Assembly: GCA_013368325.1 (NCBI GenBank)
Contig: JAACJK010000225.1
Span: 1-64,000, forward strand
Direction of reading: 5' to 3'
DNA length: 64,000 bases
Source of the DNA: Ephemerocybe angulata
Lineage: Eukaryota; Basidiomycota; Agaricomycetes; Agaricales; Psathyrellaceae
Shown in pieces: positions 1-12,631 of this stretch. The position numbers and the translations under genes are program-made. Every line of letters begins with the position of its first letter. Position 1 is the first letter of the stretch. Below the pieces are notes generated by a model, which was given only the letters and a program-made list of their open reading frames with translations, did not search any database and had not been told where the DNA came from.

Positions 1-2546
1 CTTATTCGAGTGATAACCTGACCCCCACCAGGGCGGACGACAATTACTATTGCCCACCGATTGTCGACCATCAAGGACGCAGATGTCATCTACGTTATGG
101 GAGACGGTCTCGTCTTGGAGCATGGTACACACGACGAGTTGCTCGCCAAGGATGGCGCTTACTGTCGACTCGTCCAGTCCCAAAAGCTGAGAGAGTCGCA
201 GGATCTTGTCGAAGTCGATTCTGACGAAGATGACGAAGACGACAACGAGAAGGCTGAAGTGGATATGGATAAACAGGCGCGTGAAGAAATTCCACTTGGT
301 CGCCAGAAAACCTCGCGTTCACTGGCGAGTGAGATCTTGGAACAACGGCGCATGGACAAAGGCGAAGGCAGCAAAGAATCGGACCACTCCTTGCCTTACC
401 TGTTCAAGCGCATGGGACTCATTGTCAGCGACCAGTGGCGAAAATACCTTTTTGGTGCCATCTTCGCTTCGAGTGAGCTTTGACATGACCGCCTGGTACA
501 TACTCAAAACTAACGATGTTATTTAGTGAGTGGATTCGTCTATCCTGCCTTCGGCCTCGTTTTCGCGAAAGGCATCTCTGGCTTCTCAGAGCTCGACCGT
601 GGTGCCCGGACACACGCTGGCAACCGCAATGCGCTTTGGCTTTTTATTATCGCTATTATCTCGAGTATCGCCATCGGCTTCCAGATTTATCTGTTCGCTG
701 GCGTTGCTGCCACACTCACAGCGCGGTTGCGTTCTCTTAGTTTCAGGGCTATCCTACGCCAAGACAGTAAGTCGAATCATCTTCTCTTCACATTTAGGAA
801 CTAATCCCACTACAGTCGAGTACTTTGACAAGGACGAAAACAGCACAGGTGCTTTGACCTCGAAGCTCAGCGATAACCCCCAGAAGGTGAACGGTCTTGC
901 TGGTGTGACCCTCGGTGCAATTGTCCAGGCTATCGCCACCGTCATCGCTGGCTCAGTCCTAGGACTGGTCTTCATCTGGAAGCTTGGTCTCGTCGGTATC
1001 GCGTGCACGCCCATCGTTATCTCCACTGGCTATATCCGCCTGGTAAGTAGGGCTGTAAATGAAGCGTCGCATGTCTAATCACTTCCCGTATAGCGTGTCG
1101 TCGTTTTGAAAGATCAAGCCAACAAGAAAGCCCACGATGAGTCTGCTCAACTCGCCTGCGAAGCTGCTGGGTCTATCCGCACTGTCGCCTCCTCACCGTG
1201 AAGCCGACTGCCTACGTCTCTACAGCGAATCGCTCGAAATTCCTCTCAAGAAGTCCAACAGGACGGCCATCTGGAGTAATGGACTCTATTCGCTTTCGCA
1301 AGCCATGGTTTTCTTCGTCATCGCCCTTGTCTTCTGGTACGGCTCGCGACTCGTCGCTGCCGGTGAAGCTGATACTTTCAAGTTCTTCGTTGGCCTGATG
1401 GTGCGTCTTCACAAATTTACTGTCATCAAGCATGAATCTCACAGTTGTCTTAGAGCACGACATTCGGTGCCATGCAGGCTGGAAACGTGTTCATGTTCGT
1501 TCTGACATGTCGTCCGCGCAAGGATCTGGCTCCGATATCATCAAGCTGCTCGACTCCACGCTGAAATCGACGCCGAAAATGAGGGTGGAAAAATCTTGGA
1601 TGATTCCAAGGTTAAGGGGCACATTCGCCTTGAAGGTGTTCACTTCAGGTACCCCACCCGTCCTGCTGTGCGCGTTCTCCGAGATCTCTCGCTTGAGGTC
1701 AAGCCTGGAACGTATATTGCCCTTGTCGGTGCTTCGGGCTCTGGAAAGAGTACTGTCATCCAGTTGATTGAGCGGTTCTACGACCCTCTGGCTGGAGAAG
1801 TCTACCTCGACGGCGAAAAAGTCACCGACATCAATGTTCAAGATTACCGCAAGCACATCGCGTTGGTTTCTCAGGAGCCTACCCTGTACGCCGGCACTGT
1901 TCGTTTCAACATCCTCCTTGGCGCCACGAAGCCCGAGTCCGAGGTCACCCAGGACGAGATTGAGGCTGCCTGTCGGGACGCCAACATCCTTGAGTTCATT
2001 CAGTCGCTTCCCGAGTAAGTCCTTTCAGGTTGGTCGGAGACTATCGTTCCTGACAATTGCCCTGCAGTGGCTTTGATACCGAGGTTGGAGGCAAGGGCTC
2101 ACAACTTTCCGGTGGTCAGAAGCAGCGTATCGCTATTGCCCGTGCTCTGCTCCGCAACCCGAAGGTGCTCCTTCTGGATGAGGTATGCTTCGTTTCTTCT
2201 TGAGATTGACTTTCTGGACGGGGATCTCATTTGCGTTCACTCCTCTAGGCCACTTCTGCGCTTGATTCCAACTCCGAGAAGGTTGTGCAGGCTGCTCTTG
2301 ACCAGGCTGCCAAGGGACGCACGACCATTGCCATCGCCCACAGATTGTCTACTATTCAGAATGCAGATACCATGTGCGTTATGGTCGTTTTCCTTCCTGG
2401 TAATGTGTGGCTGACCTCAAGTTTTCCTTTGCAGTTACTTTATCAAAGAAGGCAGCGTTAGCGAGTCTGGTACCCATGACCAGCTCATCGCGAAACGCGG
2501 AGACTATTTCGAGTATGTTCAACTCCAGGCTCTCACGAAGACATAG
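1..2546 (+). pseudogene. ABCB/MDR-type transporter, copy A, 3' part, frame broken
   Basis: This is the C-terminal part of a full-length ABCB (P-glycoprotein-like) exporter; its 5' half lies left of the window. Exons by comparison with copies B and C: 32-472, 527-766, 816-1042, 1094-1400, 1454-2014, 2068-2182, 2249-2373, 2435-2546. The first exon begins in the H-loop of nucleotide-binding domain 1 ([10 protein letters not shown]). The second transmembrane domain and NBD2 follow, with Walker [10 protein letters not shown] and signature LSGGQKQR. Six exons have exactly the length of their counterparts in copy C, but exon 1094-1400 is 307 instead of 309 bases and exon 1454-2014 is 561 instead of 563. 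The losses fall near 1192, 1197, 1501 and 1561, mostly one C from a C run. In the unshifted frame a TGA stop stands at 1199-1201, inside the second membrane domain. It is either a recent pseudogene or a consensus error in a near-identical repeat. Product identity is certain; functional state is not. Confidence 0.85.
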
Positions 2547-3885
2547 AAAGAGAGGCACGACATCATGACACTAAAAATGCTTTATGGCTCGCTTTCAACT
2601 TTCAACTTTTAATTATCCATCCATCTGTCCTTTCTGCGCGACTCCTTAAACTACCAGTCCACTCTCTCATTCTCTTGCATACATACCTGGCATTCGGCAT
2701 CGTTTTGCTTTATACTGTCTCGTTCCTCACTATCCTTACAGGTTACATTATACCCTACTTAATTGATAGACATTTGTCCATAGCACGTAACATGAAAAGG
2801 TGTGGGAACAATCTAAATAGGCCTAGGAAAGGTCCCAACCTGAGGCCCCCGACGATCCGACGACGGCGAGGGTGGTGGTTAACGAATCGCGAGAGGGCGA
2901 CCGAAAGGTTAGGCCCTGCGTGGGAATTAGCCCCTATTTTACGTGACAATTCCAACTTGAAATAAGCGCCAAGCGCTAAACGCGTCGCGTCAATACACAT
3001 ACACAGACCACTTTGGCATCCGATGGTATCCCACTCTGATAGCGACTGCAAAGAGCGAATTCTAAGGGGTGTGTGAGGTAGGTCCTGAGTTAAACAGAGA
3101 AGCCGAGGCGATGGTGAAGGTGTCCTGCGATGCAAAAGATACCCACTACCACTATGTGTATTGTGCCTAGGACTCGCTATATAACCAAAGGTAGCCACCC
3201 CACCCAGCTATATACTTATACTTCTTTGGGCTTGACGCCACTTCAAACCTCTCCGTTATCACCACCGTCCTGAGTGCCACCTTTTCTGACTATGTGCAGG
3301 CGAGATGGTACTGGCCCGGCACATGGGAGTTGGGCTTATCTCCCCGCTAGGGGTAAGAGTCAGTGATGGCCCGTGCTTACCTTTGAACGCTACACACACA
3401 CACACACACATTCCCACAAAGGCCCTCTCCACATCTAAGCAGCAGGCCGGTAGCTTAAGTCTCCAGATACAAAGTCCCGGTCATTCTTTGTCGGAATCGA
3501 ATGCCCGGCCACGAAGACCAGACATTTCAAGCTCAAGTCCACAGTATGTACCACCACAACCAGCCACAACCACTGATCACCACTGGGAATCCAGAATCAA
3601 TTCCCACAGATCTGATCACCACCAGCGCTGATCAGCATGTTGCGGCGACTTGTCTCCTCAGCAGGCTCAGCTGCCATTGCCAACACGATTTCCCACAGCC
3701 TTTTACTTCTGAGCGGTTCTGATCATCCAAATATCGCCGTACTTACGGCGAAGTTAATCGCCTATGTACAGTGATATAGATGCATGATGCGCCCAGAGCT
3801 CCTTCTTTCAACTCTTTGACTTCCCCCCTGCCTTGACTGGTTGACCACAGGCCTCAGGTCGAAGCCAAGTAGGAAGGACGATACC
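2547..3885. other. Intergenic, ABC copies A to B
   Basis: No gene is supported here. The first 200 bases after copy A are pyrimidine-rich, as expected for a 3' flank. A (CA)10 dinucleotide repeat lies at 3391-3410. AT-rich TATA-like strings occur at about 3176-3215. The region presumably includes the promoter of copy B. Confidence 0.6.
3391..3410. repeat. (CA)10 microsatellite
   Basis: An uninterrupted run of ten alternating A-C pairs upstream of ABC copy B. Confidence 0.9.
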
Positions 3886-6800
3886 ATGGCATCGGACCCC
3901 CTTGCTTTTGATACGGCTTCCAAATCCGATACGCTTCTCGATAATCCTAGCCAGGAGAAGGGTTTGGGTGACGAGTCCCGGGCCATTCCAGGCAAAGATG
4001 CAACGGCAGAGGAGACAGAGGTAGCTCCGGTATCCCTTGCCCAGCTATTCAGGTACACCCCTCCCGTCAGGTCTAGATGGTCGTCTGATTGATAAGCTCT
4101 ATCATAGGTTCTCAACCAAGTTTGAGCTCTTCATTGATGCTCTTGGTTTGGTCTGCGCCGGCTGCAGCAGGGTCTGCACAGGTGTGTGCCAATGGTGTGC
4201 AGTGGGGCTTTGGTGCGCTGAGTGCTGATGGGCGACCTCCAATAGCCCCTCATGGCCCTGCTATTTGGGAATCTCACCAACGACTTTGTGAAATTTGGCA
4301 TCATCTCGAAACAAGCCGACAGCGGGAATGCGACTGCCACTGCCCTCCTTCCAGAGGCAGCCAAAGCATTCAAACACACAGCTGCTCTTGATGCGAGCTA
4401 CCTGGCTTACATTGGTGGGTGTTATTAGAAGTCACAGGGAGACCACAACTCTAGTAACTAATCCACAACGACCCCACGACAGGTGTTTCAATGTTTGCAG
4501 TCACCTACGCGTATATGTACATCTGGGTCTACACGGGAGAAGTAAACGCGAAACGCGTGCGGGAAAAGTACCTGCAAGCCGTCCTCCGCCAAGATATAGC
4601 ATTTTTCGATAAGGTCGGCGCCGGAGAGGTTGCGACTCGAATTCAAACCGACACCCGTGCGCATTTTCATCTACTTATGATCAAAGGACTTTATCTGACG
4701 GGACCTTCAAGACCTGGTGCAACAGGGTATTTCGGAGAAGGTTGCCATCATCGTTACATGCTTTGGCTCCTTTTTCTCTGGCTACATTCTTGCCTACATC
4801 CGTTCATGGCGCCTTGCCCTTGCCCTCTCTGCTATGCTTCCTGCCATCGCCATCACCGGAGGTGTGATGGCTAAGTTCATTGGTCTCTACATGCAGTGAG
4901 TTCCATCTATGTTCCTGTGTCTGAGGTGTGTTGATTAGCTTCTTAGGCTATCTTTGGATCATATCGCGGAGAGTGGAAACCTGGCAGAGGAAGTTATTTC
5001 CACCATCCGCACTGCGCAAGCCTTCGGTACCCAGAAGAAGCTGTCCGCTATCTATAACGGCCACATTGCCAAATCCAAAGAGGTTGACCTGAAAGCTGCA
5101 ATATGGAATGGTGGAGGGGTCGCAGTCTTCTTTTTCATCCTCTACGGCGGATATGGCCTAGGTGAGCCCCATTTGGGCCCGTTCTAATCACACCTATAAC
5201 ACTTTTTTTCAGCGTTCCATTTTGGTACTACCCTCATTAATCAAGGACATGGTAAGTTGCGAGAAGTTGCGAGATGAAAACTATCAAACGTAGTGCACAG
5301 TCTCATAGCACTGTTCACAGCCGACCCCGGGAAGGTGATCAATGTGCTTCTATCTATTCTCATAGGCTCCTTCTCTCTTGCACACCTTGCCCCGGAGGTA
5401 CAAGGTACGACAATCAATTAACACCTGTTCAAAGTATCACCTACTGACCAAAATACTTTGAAATAGCTCTCGTACATGCCTGTGGAGCTGCAGCTAAGCT
5501 ATATGCAACTATCGACCGTGTACCGGACATCGACTCCTTCAGCGAGGAAGGGCTCCGCCCCGAAAATGCCAAGGGAGAAATTACTCTCGAAGACATCGAA
5601 TTCTCCTACCCATCGCGTCCCACGATCAAGGTGGTCAAGAAACTCTCTGTGACCTTCAAAGCCGGGAAGACCGCAGCTCTGGTTGGGGCTTCTGGTTCTG
5701 GAAAGTCGACGGTTATAAACCTTGTCGAGCGGTTCTATGACCCGACCGCGGGTGTGGTCAAGCTCGACGGTAACGATCTCAAGGCGCTCAACCTTAAATG
5801 GCTGCGCTCCCAGATCGGCCTCGTCTCTCAGGAGCCCTCGTTGTTTGCCACCACAATCAAAGAGAATGTCGCCCATGGCCTCATCGGAACACAATGGGAA
5901 CACTCGTCCGACGAAGAAAAGTTTGCGTTGATTAAGGAGGCTTGCGTCAAGGCCAACGCGGACGGATTTATAACAAAACTGCCAAATGGATATGAAACCA
6001 TGGTCGGCGAACGTGGATTCCTTCTTTCTGGCGGACAGAAGCAGCGTGTCGCAATCGCCCGTGCGATTGTTTCGGACCCAAGGATCCTGCTTCTTGACGA
6101 GGCAACTTCGGCGTTAGACACCCAGTCTGAGGGTATCGTGCAAGATGCTTTGGATAAGGCTGCGGCGGGTACGCGAACTTGCCCTTATCATCTCCCTACG
6201 GTAATCTGACTTCCGCATCAGGTCGGACGACCATCACCATTGCTCATAGGTTGTCGACTGTCAAGGACGCAGATGTTATCTATGTTATGGGTGACGGCCT
6301 TGTTTTGGAACATGGGACACACGATGAGTTGCTGGCTAAGAACGGCGCCTACGCCCGCCTCGTTGAGACTCAAAAGCTGAGGGCAGCGCAAGGGATCACT
6401 GGAGTAGATAACGACGGGAGGGATGGCGTATGGGACGAAAAGGTGGATATGGACATAGAGAAGCGCACACTTGAGGAGATCCCACTCGGTCGCCAGAAGA
6501 GTCGCCACTCGCTCGCGAGTGAGATTATAGAGCAGAAGCGTCTGGAGAAAGGGGAGGGAGACACGAAAGACGACTATGGCCTGCTGTATCTTTTCAAGCG
6601 CATGGGCCTCCTCGTCCGTGACCAGTGGCGCCACTATTTCTTTGGTTCCATCTTCGCGTCAAGTGAGTCACCGTCCGTTTTCGACTGTTCGGCGTTGGAT
6701 CCTAACCTGTCCCATCTTTTAGTGAGTGGATTCGTCTATCCAGCCTTTGGCGTCGTCTTTGCCGAGGGTATCACTGGATTTACAAAGCTGGACCGTGCAG

Positions 6801-8765
6801 AACGTACACACTATGGCAATCGAAATGCACTCTGGCTCTTCATCATCGCCATCATAGCAAGTGTGGCACTGGTCCTTCAAACCTACCTCTTCGCGGCCGT
6901 TGCTGCTACGCTTACCGCTCGCCTGCGTTCGCTCGGCTTCAAAGCTATCCTCCGGCAAGACAGTAAGCAGATCACAGGTTTTGTTGCGGAGTCGGCGACT
7001 GACGTGGCATCTTCTAGTCGAGTACTTTGACGAGGACGAGAACAGCACTGGCGCTTTGACCTCCAAACTTAGCGATAATCCCCAGAAGGTACACGGCCTG
7101 GCGGGGATCACCCTGGGTGCCATTGTCCAGTCCATTGCCACTGTCGTAGCTGGATCCATCCTTGGTCTCGTATTCATCTGGAAGCTTGGCCTTGTTGGCA
7201 TTGCGTGTACACCTGTGGTCCTTTCAACGGGATACATTCGACTTGTGAGTCACAATTCATATCATGAGCGACTAACTGCTCAATTGGCTTGTATAGCGCG
7301 TCGTCGTTCTCAAGGACCAAGCCAACAAAAAGGCCCACGAAGAGTCCGCTCAGCTCGCTTGTGAAGCCGCCGGTTCCATTCGCACTGTGGCCTCGCTCAC
7401 TCGTGAAGCTGACTGCTTGCGGCTCTACAGTGAATCGCTCGATATTCCTCTCAAGAAGTCGAACAGGTCATTCATCTGGAGCAATGCACTCTACTCGCTA
7501 TCGCAGTCTTTCATATTCTTTGTCATCTCTCTCACCTTCTGGTACGGCTCAGTCCTTGTTGCTAACCGTGAAGCGGATACCCTGACGTTCTACATCGGCC
7601 TTATGGTACGCCTCTCCACTTTTTCTACCATCTCGGGCACAGGTCTCATCACACCTTTAGAGCACGACGTTCGGTGCCATTCAAGCTGGCAGTGTGTTTA
7701 TGTTTGTACCCGATGTGTCCTCTGCGCTGGGAGCTGGGTCCGATATCATCAGGCTGCTCGATTCCAAGCCTGATATCGACGCTGAGAACGAGGCTGGAAA
7801 GGTTCTTGAGGAGTCGAAGGTGAAGGGACATGTTCGCCTCGAGGGCGTGCACTTCAGGTACCCCACTCGCCCTGCTGTGCGCATCCTCCGCAACCTCACG
7901 CTGGAGGCCAAGCCCGGGACATATATTGCCCTTGTCGGCGCTTCTGGTTCGGGGAAAAGTACTGTCATTCAATTGATCGAGCGATTCTACGATCCTCTCG
8001 CTGGAGACGTCTACCTCGATGGCGATAAAATCACCGACCTCAACATTCAGGACTACCGCAAGCACATCGCGTTGGTATCCCAGGAGCCTACTCTCTACGC
8101 CGGTAGTGTCCGTTTCAACATCTTGCTTGGTGCCACAAAGCCCGAGTCCGAGGTCACCCAAGAGGAGATTGAGGCTGCTTGTCGGGACGCCAACATCCTC
8201 GAGTTCATCCAATCTTTGCCAGAGTAAGTAGCGATTCTTTGCGTGCCAGTGGGAGGCTATCGGTTCTGACTGTCGCTTTGTAGTGGATTTGATACCGAAG
8301 TCGGAGGAAAGGGTTCGCAGCTCTCCGGTGGTCAGAAGCAACGCATTGCTATCGCCCGTGCGCTGCTCCGCAATCCCAAGGTCCTCCTTCTGGACGAGGT
8401 ACGCTTTGTTTTCCCTGAAGATGTACCGTGTAAATCATGATCTCATTTAATGCTTTCATCTTTCCAGGCTACTTCTGCCCTCGACTCTAACTCTGAGAAG
8501 GTTGTGCAGGCGGCGCTCGACCAAGCGGCCAAGGGACGCACGACCATTGCCATCGCACACAGACTGTCTACTATTCAGAATGCTGACACCATGTGTGTAG
8601 TTTTCCCTTCCCCTCCTCATGAGCTTTGGCTAACCTTGCTTCTTCCTATGTAGCTACTTCATCAAGGAAGGTAGCGTCAGCGAATCTGGTACCCATGACC
8701 AGCTGATCGCGAAGCGTGGAGACTATTACGAGTATGTTCAGCTCCAAGCCCTCACCAGGGCATAG
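3886..8765 (+). CDS. ABCB/MDR-type full transporter, copy B
   Basis: Predicted plasma-membrane ATP-driven exporter with two membrane domain plus NBD halves. Seventeen exons: 3886-4052, 4108-4181 (or 4171), 4246-4414, 4483-4656, 4712-4895, 4947-5161, 5213-5251, 5321-5404, 5467-6168, 6222-6662, 6723-6962, 7018-7244, 7297-7605, 7661-8223, 8284-8398, 8468-8592, 8654-8765. From exon 3 on nearly every exon equals copy C in length. Both NBDs carry Walker [10 protein letters not shown], signature SGGQKQR and Walker [12 protein letters not shown]. The ATG at 3886 is the first in frame after an upstream stop; the N-terminal tail is shorter than in copy C. Exon 2 has one extra G near 4160 relative to copy C, so the normal donor GTGTGT at 4182 gives a frameshift. 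A poor donor, GTCTGC at 4172, would restore a 1309-residue protein. Substrate unknown; sequence is the most diverged of the three copies. Confidence 0.88.
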
Positions 8766-9072
8766 AAAGGAGCGCAAAGGGCACGTCGAAAGAATCTTTC
8801 TTCCATATACCATTTCTTCTTACCAATCCGGTGGACGGCATACCCTCTATGTATCTGCGCCCGAATCCGTTAGATCGACTCCGTTAGAAAGTACGTACAT
8901 TGGCCCCCTCACTTCTCATATCCATTCCTTTTGCACAGTATTCTTCATACAAATTGATGCTATGACGCATACGAGAAACACAACCGTACTTTTGTGAGAT
9001 AGGATCCTTGAGCTCAAGCAAGACCTGTGTAGGTAGCAGCATGAGATCTCTATTGCGCATTGACAGTGGTGT
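8766..9072. other. Convergent intergenic, ABC copy B to SOD
   Basis: About 300 bases between two converging genes. Nothing besides 3' flanking sequence is seen. Confidence 0.6.
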
Positions 9073-9929
9073 TTACTGACCTATCACTCCACATGCCGCT
9101 CGACCACCCGCGTTACCAGTCTTGAGCGAATCTTCATTCCCCCCTCGTCCTAAGTCATCAGTCCCCTAAAGCCACAAGTGTAACTATCAGTAAGGGGATC
9201 ATAATGTTCTAAGTGTCACCAACCGTATGCAAAACAACACCGCGTCTGTTCGTAGCACATAGCACATCAGCCATCGTTGACTTCCTAACCAAAGTGAACT
9301 AGACCACGAACCCAAGGATGCTCAACGGCCCGTTCAGCGAAAGCAAGCGGTCCTCAAACGAGAAATTCGCTTCCCCCTTCTCATCCGTCTTAATATTTCC
9401 CAGATCTCCAACATGGCGTTCGCTATCCTCTGGCGCACCGTGGTTCACGGAGTACGGATTGTAGTGGCCTCCAGTAGACGCACACCCGTTCGTCAGGTCG
9501 CCTGATTGGCTGTGGGTGGCGCGCGGGCGCTAGTTATGATCTGCCAAGACATAGGATGGAATGGGCAGCTAACTGGATGTGGAATCCTCGAAGGGCGTTT
9601 GCGTCTAGCCCCTTCAGCTTTCCGGTGACCCGTACAGGTGCGCTCAGGTAGGCCTGCTCGAAGACGACTGTTCCAGAGGCTGAACCTTCGCCTTTGAGCA
9701 CCGCTGTAGCCTTGCGATGGAAACAAATTAGAGTGCGAATACCCTCAGTCAAACGCACTATAGCTGGCAGAGACTCCTTGGGACCTACCTTGGTAACGAC
9801 ACCTGTCGTGGAACTGCGGTTGAAGAAGAAGATATAGACCACCGCAAACGACGCTACGAACGCCAAAACCGACAAGAGCAGGGGCTTTTTCTGCGACTTG
9901 TTCGACAGTCCATACGGGTGAGAATCCAT
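9073..9929 (-). CDS. Membrane-anchored Cu/Zn superoxide dismutase
   Basis: Converts superoxide to hydrogen peroxide and oxygen. Five exons (in gene order 9929-9789, 9710-9574, 9509-9312, 9245-9224, 9165-9073) sum to 591 bases, 196 residues. All metal ligands are present: H91, H93, H108 and H165 for copper; H108, H116, H125 and D128 for zinc. The disulfide pair C102 and C191 and the active-site R188 are also seen. Unlike the usual 154-residue cytosolic enzyme it has about 45 extra N-terminal residues with a hydrophobic segment at roughly 17-36 preceded by lysines, so I infer a single-pass or signal-anchored protein with the enzyme on the lumenal or outer side. Exon 4 is only 22 bases. The motif after the last copper ligand reads HTGTDDLG instead of the usual HAGTDDLG. 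It sits between two ABC exporters, which may be chance. Confidence 0.9.
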
Positions 9930-11244
9930 TTTAGCGAGTTGATTGAGGAAGGTAGAGTTTGTCCTCGTCGTTATTGGTTGAAACAGTACAGAAGTGGGCC
10001 GGGGAATAATTGCCTCATCCTTCCAGCCTCGGCGAGCATTGGTCATACGGCTCGTTGCGTGAGACAGGAGGAGAGCACGTAAAGGCACATAGCCCCTATC
10101 TTTCCCCGCCTTCTTCGAAGTTGCCGTGAGAGCTTCTGGCTTCTTTACTGCGATCTACCATCTACTGGGTCCCTCGGGGTGCGTAAGGGCGTCGGCGGCA
10201 CCACCCACAAGGCGAGCGACTGCAGGTCCTTGCCGAGCACTGAGCATCGTCTACAGTACGGAAGTTCTTCCGTTCAAACACAACCTTAGCCGCTTGATCT
10301 CCTCAATCGCACCTTCAAGATCTCACCCTCAATCCTATCCATCTGGAAGACCCCACAAGCCTCATGTCCCTGCACCCCGTTTCACTCGCATTCGAACAAG
10401 CTTCACCTTCTCAGCGAATCCCATCGACCGCAAGAATGGAACGATCATACACTGCACCAAAAACCGCAAGCGCCCGCCCATGACCCTTGCTCAAACAATC
10501 GATACTGGGCTCAATCACTACACCCCTTCATCTACGGCTGCGCAGCCCCTTCTCTCCGTACTGCGATCCACATCCACATCTACACGATGCACCTCAAGCG
10601 ATTATCTCTGGTCTTCACTGATCAGGATGACTGTCCAAGGCATAATTGAATCCGGGGTAGGGGACTCAAGCCGTAATCTAACGCAGAACGGACTCCGCCT
10701 TCAGTCACTGCGGGGGGCACGCGACTCGCATATACCCTATTTTATCTCCAAATCGGCTCGACAAGGCAATCTAAGACGTATCCAGAGGTCAGTGTGCCGC
10801 AACTGTAGGTCCCTCCCTGGAAGTTCATCCGAAAGAAACATCATATTGTTTCAGAGACAGACAGAATGGTGACCAACGCCTCTGGTGAAAGAGGCCGTTG
10901 AGGGCATAGTGGGTAGGTAGGCAGGTATCTACAAACGTTTGGAACCAGGAGGAAGGAGTAAAAGTGAAACATAAGTGAAGGAGTGAGGGCGAGGGTCAAA
11001 AGACCCTCTGAACATATGAAATAAATAGAATCTAAGTGTCCTCACTACTTTTGCAACGGGTCAAGCACTGAACACAGAAAAGAAAAGGAAGATAAGGAGC
11101 GAGAAAAATAATCGAATAGAGGAGCGTGAATACTACAAACCAGCCGGTACTACTAAGCAACGGTCAACCAAATACAACATAGAAAGAGAAAAACCGACAG
11201 CACCAGCGTAAAGCCCCTCCACCACCAGGGAATCGAACTGAGAA
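9930..11244. other. Intergenic, SOD to VAP gene
   Basis: The SOD promoter should lie near 9930-10150. A long open frame on the plus strand (10126-10872) starts at GTG, is rich in Ser, Thr, Arg and Pro, and has no recognisable domain, so I do not call it. The 11000-11240 stretch is A-rich 3' flank of the VAP gene. Confidence 0.5.
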
Positions 11245-12631
11245 TTAGAAGAAGATATAAGTCATGAAGAACACAGCGAACGAGATAGCGACGACAAGGT
11301 TCAGGGGCACACCCTCCTGTAGCTGCGAAACTTCAGGTGCATCCTCCACCACCGTGTTCACATCCGTCTCACTCGCCGACGAGCGCCGTCTCCTCTGACG
11401 GAGCTCAGTCACGGGGGGCGGCTGCGTGAACTTGACCGCAAGCTCATTCTTCAGCTTCTCGAGCTCGGCCTTCAACACCTTGTTCTCGTTCAACAGCTGC
11501 TCGTTCAGCGGGTTCTCCTCCACAACGATAACCGGGGCCGGGGCCGGCGCGGGCTTGGACCTCGGCTCCTCGCGCACTGGTGCGGGGGCAGGTGCCGGCT
11601 GGGGTGTGGGGGTCACGACGGTGGGTGCCGGTGCGGGTTCAGGCACGGGCATGGGCGGGGGTGGTGATGGCGCGCGGTGCGACGGCTCGCTAACGACAGG
11701 CACCTCGTGGTTCTCCACCACGGGCGGGTGGGCTTCGTGCGACTCCTCGCGCGCAAAGCTGAAGTCTCCGGGGGGCGTGTGGGGTCGCTCCTCGTGCTGG
11801 GGGGCGTCCGTGTGGGTGAATGCGCTGGGTATCGGCGCGGCGCCGTTGGTCGCAGGGTGTTGCTGGACGGTATCGTAGTTGTGCTGTGGGGAGTAAGGTC
11901 GGCGCAGAATGCTGTGAGGGGCACGGGGGTACTCACCGAGTCGCTTTGGCTGATAATGGACGTCATGTTTGCGTGCGCAGTCTCGTCCTCCTCCTCCAAC
12001 GTCTGGCCCTCTGCCGGGAGATACGTTACACGGAGCTTCTGCTGGTGGACTCTGCCCTCTTCATTCGTGTCGGTCGTGGCCCACTAGAAAAGAGACGCCG
12101 AGTTCAGTCAAAACAGCATATGGGAAACGGGTGGTGACGTACGATTTCCTGGAGCGACATCGTCTCCTTGTCCGGCGTAATCACAGTGCTCTGAATAAGA
12201 AACTTGTCCTTGCATTTGGCGTTCAGCGGAGGCTCCTCCTTGAGAGCTTGAAGCATAACTATAGGGCACCGGGCGACTATCAGCGAGTGCCCTAGGCATG
12301 CGGGAGAGCGGTGACGATGACGAACCAGAGACCTCCTGGCTCTCCCCAGGTTCCACCCGCCCGGAATTCGGCCGCACACAGTACAGCTGAGAACATTACA
12401 GAGTTACATGAAGCGTCTTGACGCAATAGAAGCTGCGGGAAGTACCTTTGGGGCGGTGGTCTTGACTTTGAAGGCGATAGGTTGGGCATTGTTGTTCGTG
12501 ATGGTCAGAGAGCGCTTGACGAGCGAGGTCAGCGGTCCTGCAGCCCCCGTTAATGTTAATGTGTCGAAATTCCGTCAAGTATACGCACTCCTGAAGCCGA
12601 GGGTATTGCTGGGGGTGAGGGAGACAGACAT
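11245..12631 (-). CDS. SCS2: VAP/Scs2-type MSP-domain ER protein
   Basis: Tail-anchored ER protein that recruits FFAT-motif proteins, lipid-transfer proteins in particular, to membrane contact sites. Six exons in gene order: 12631-12589, 12537-12446, 12386-12326, 12258-12143, 12083-11937, 11883-11245; total 1098 bases, 365 residues. An N-terminal MSP domain covers about residues 1-125, with the family pattern LTITNN, FKVKTTAPK, YCVRPNSG and GESQEV. A long Pro/Ala/Val linker follows, then a coiled-coil stretch (NEQLLNENKVLKAELEKL), then a C-terminal hydrophobic tail (LNLVVAISFAVFFMTYIFF), which is the VAP layout. The linker is unusually rich in PAPAP repeats. The start is the first ATG ahead of the MSP fold. 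Confidence 0.9.

Noticed and set aside
10126..10872. 248-codon open frame on the plus strand between SOD and VAP
   Set aside because: Starts at GTG, low-information Ser/Thr/Arg/Pro composition, no domain and no flanking gene structure; likely chance.
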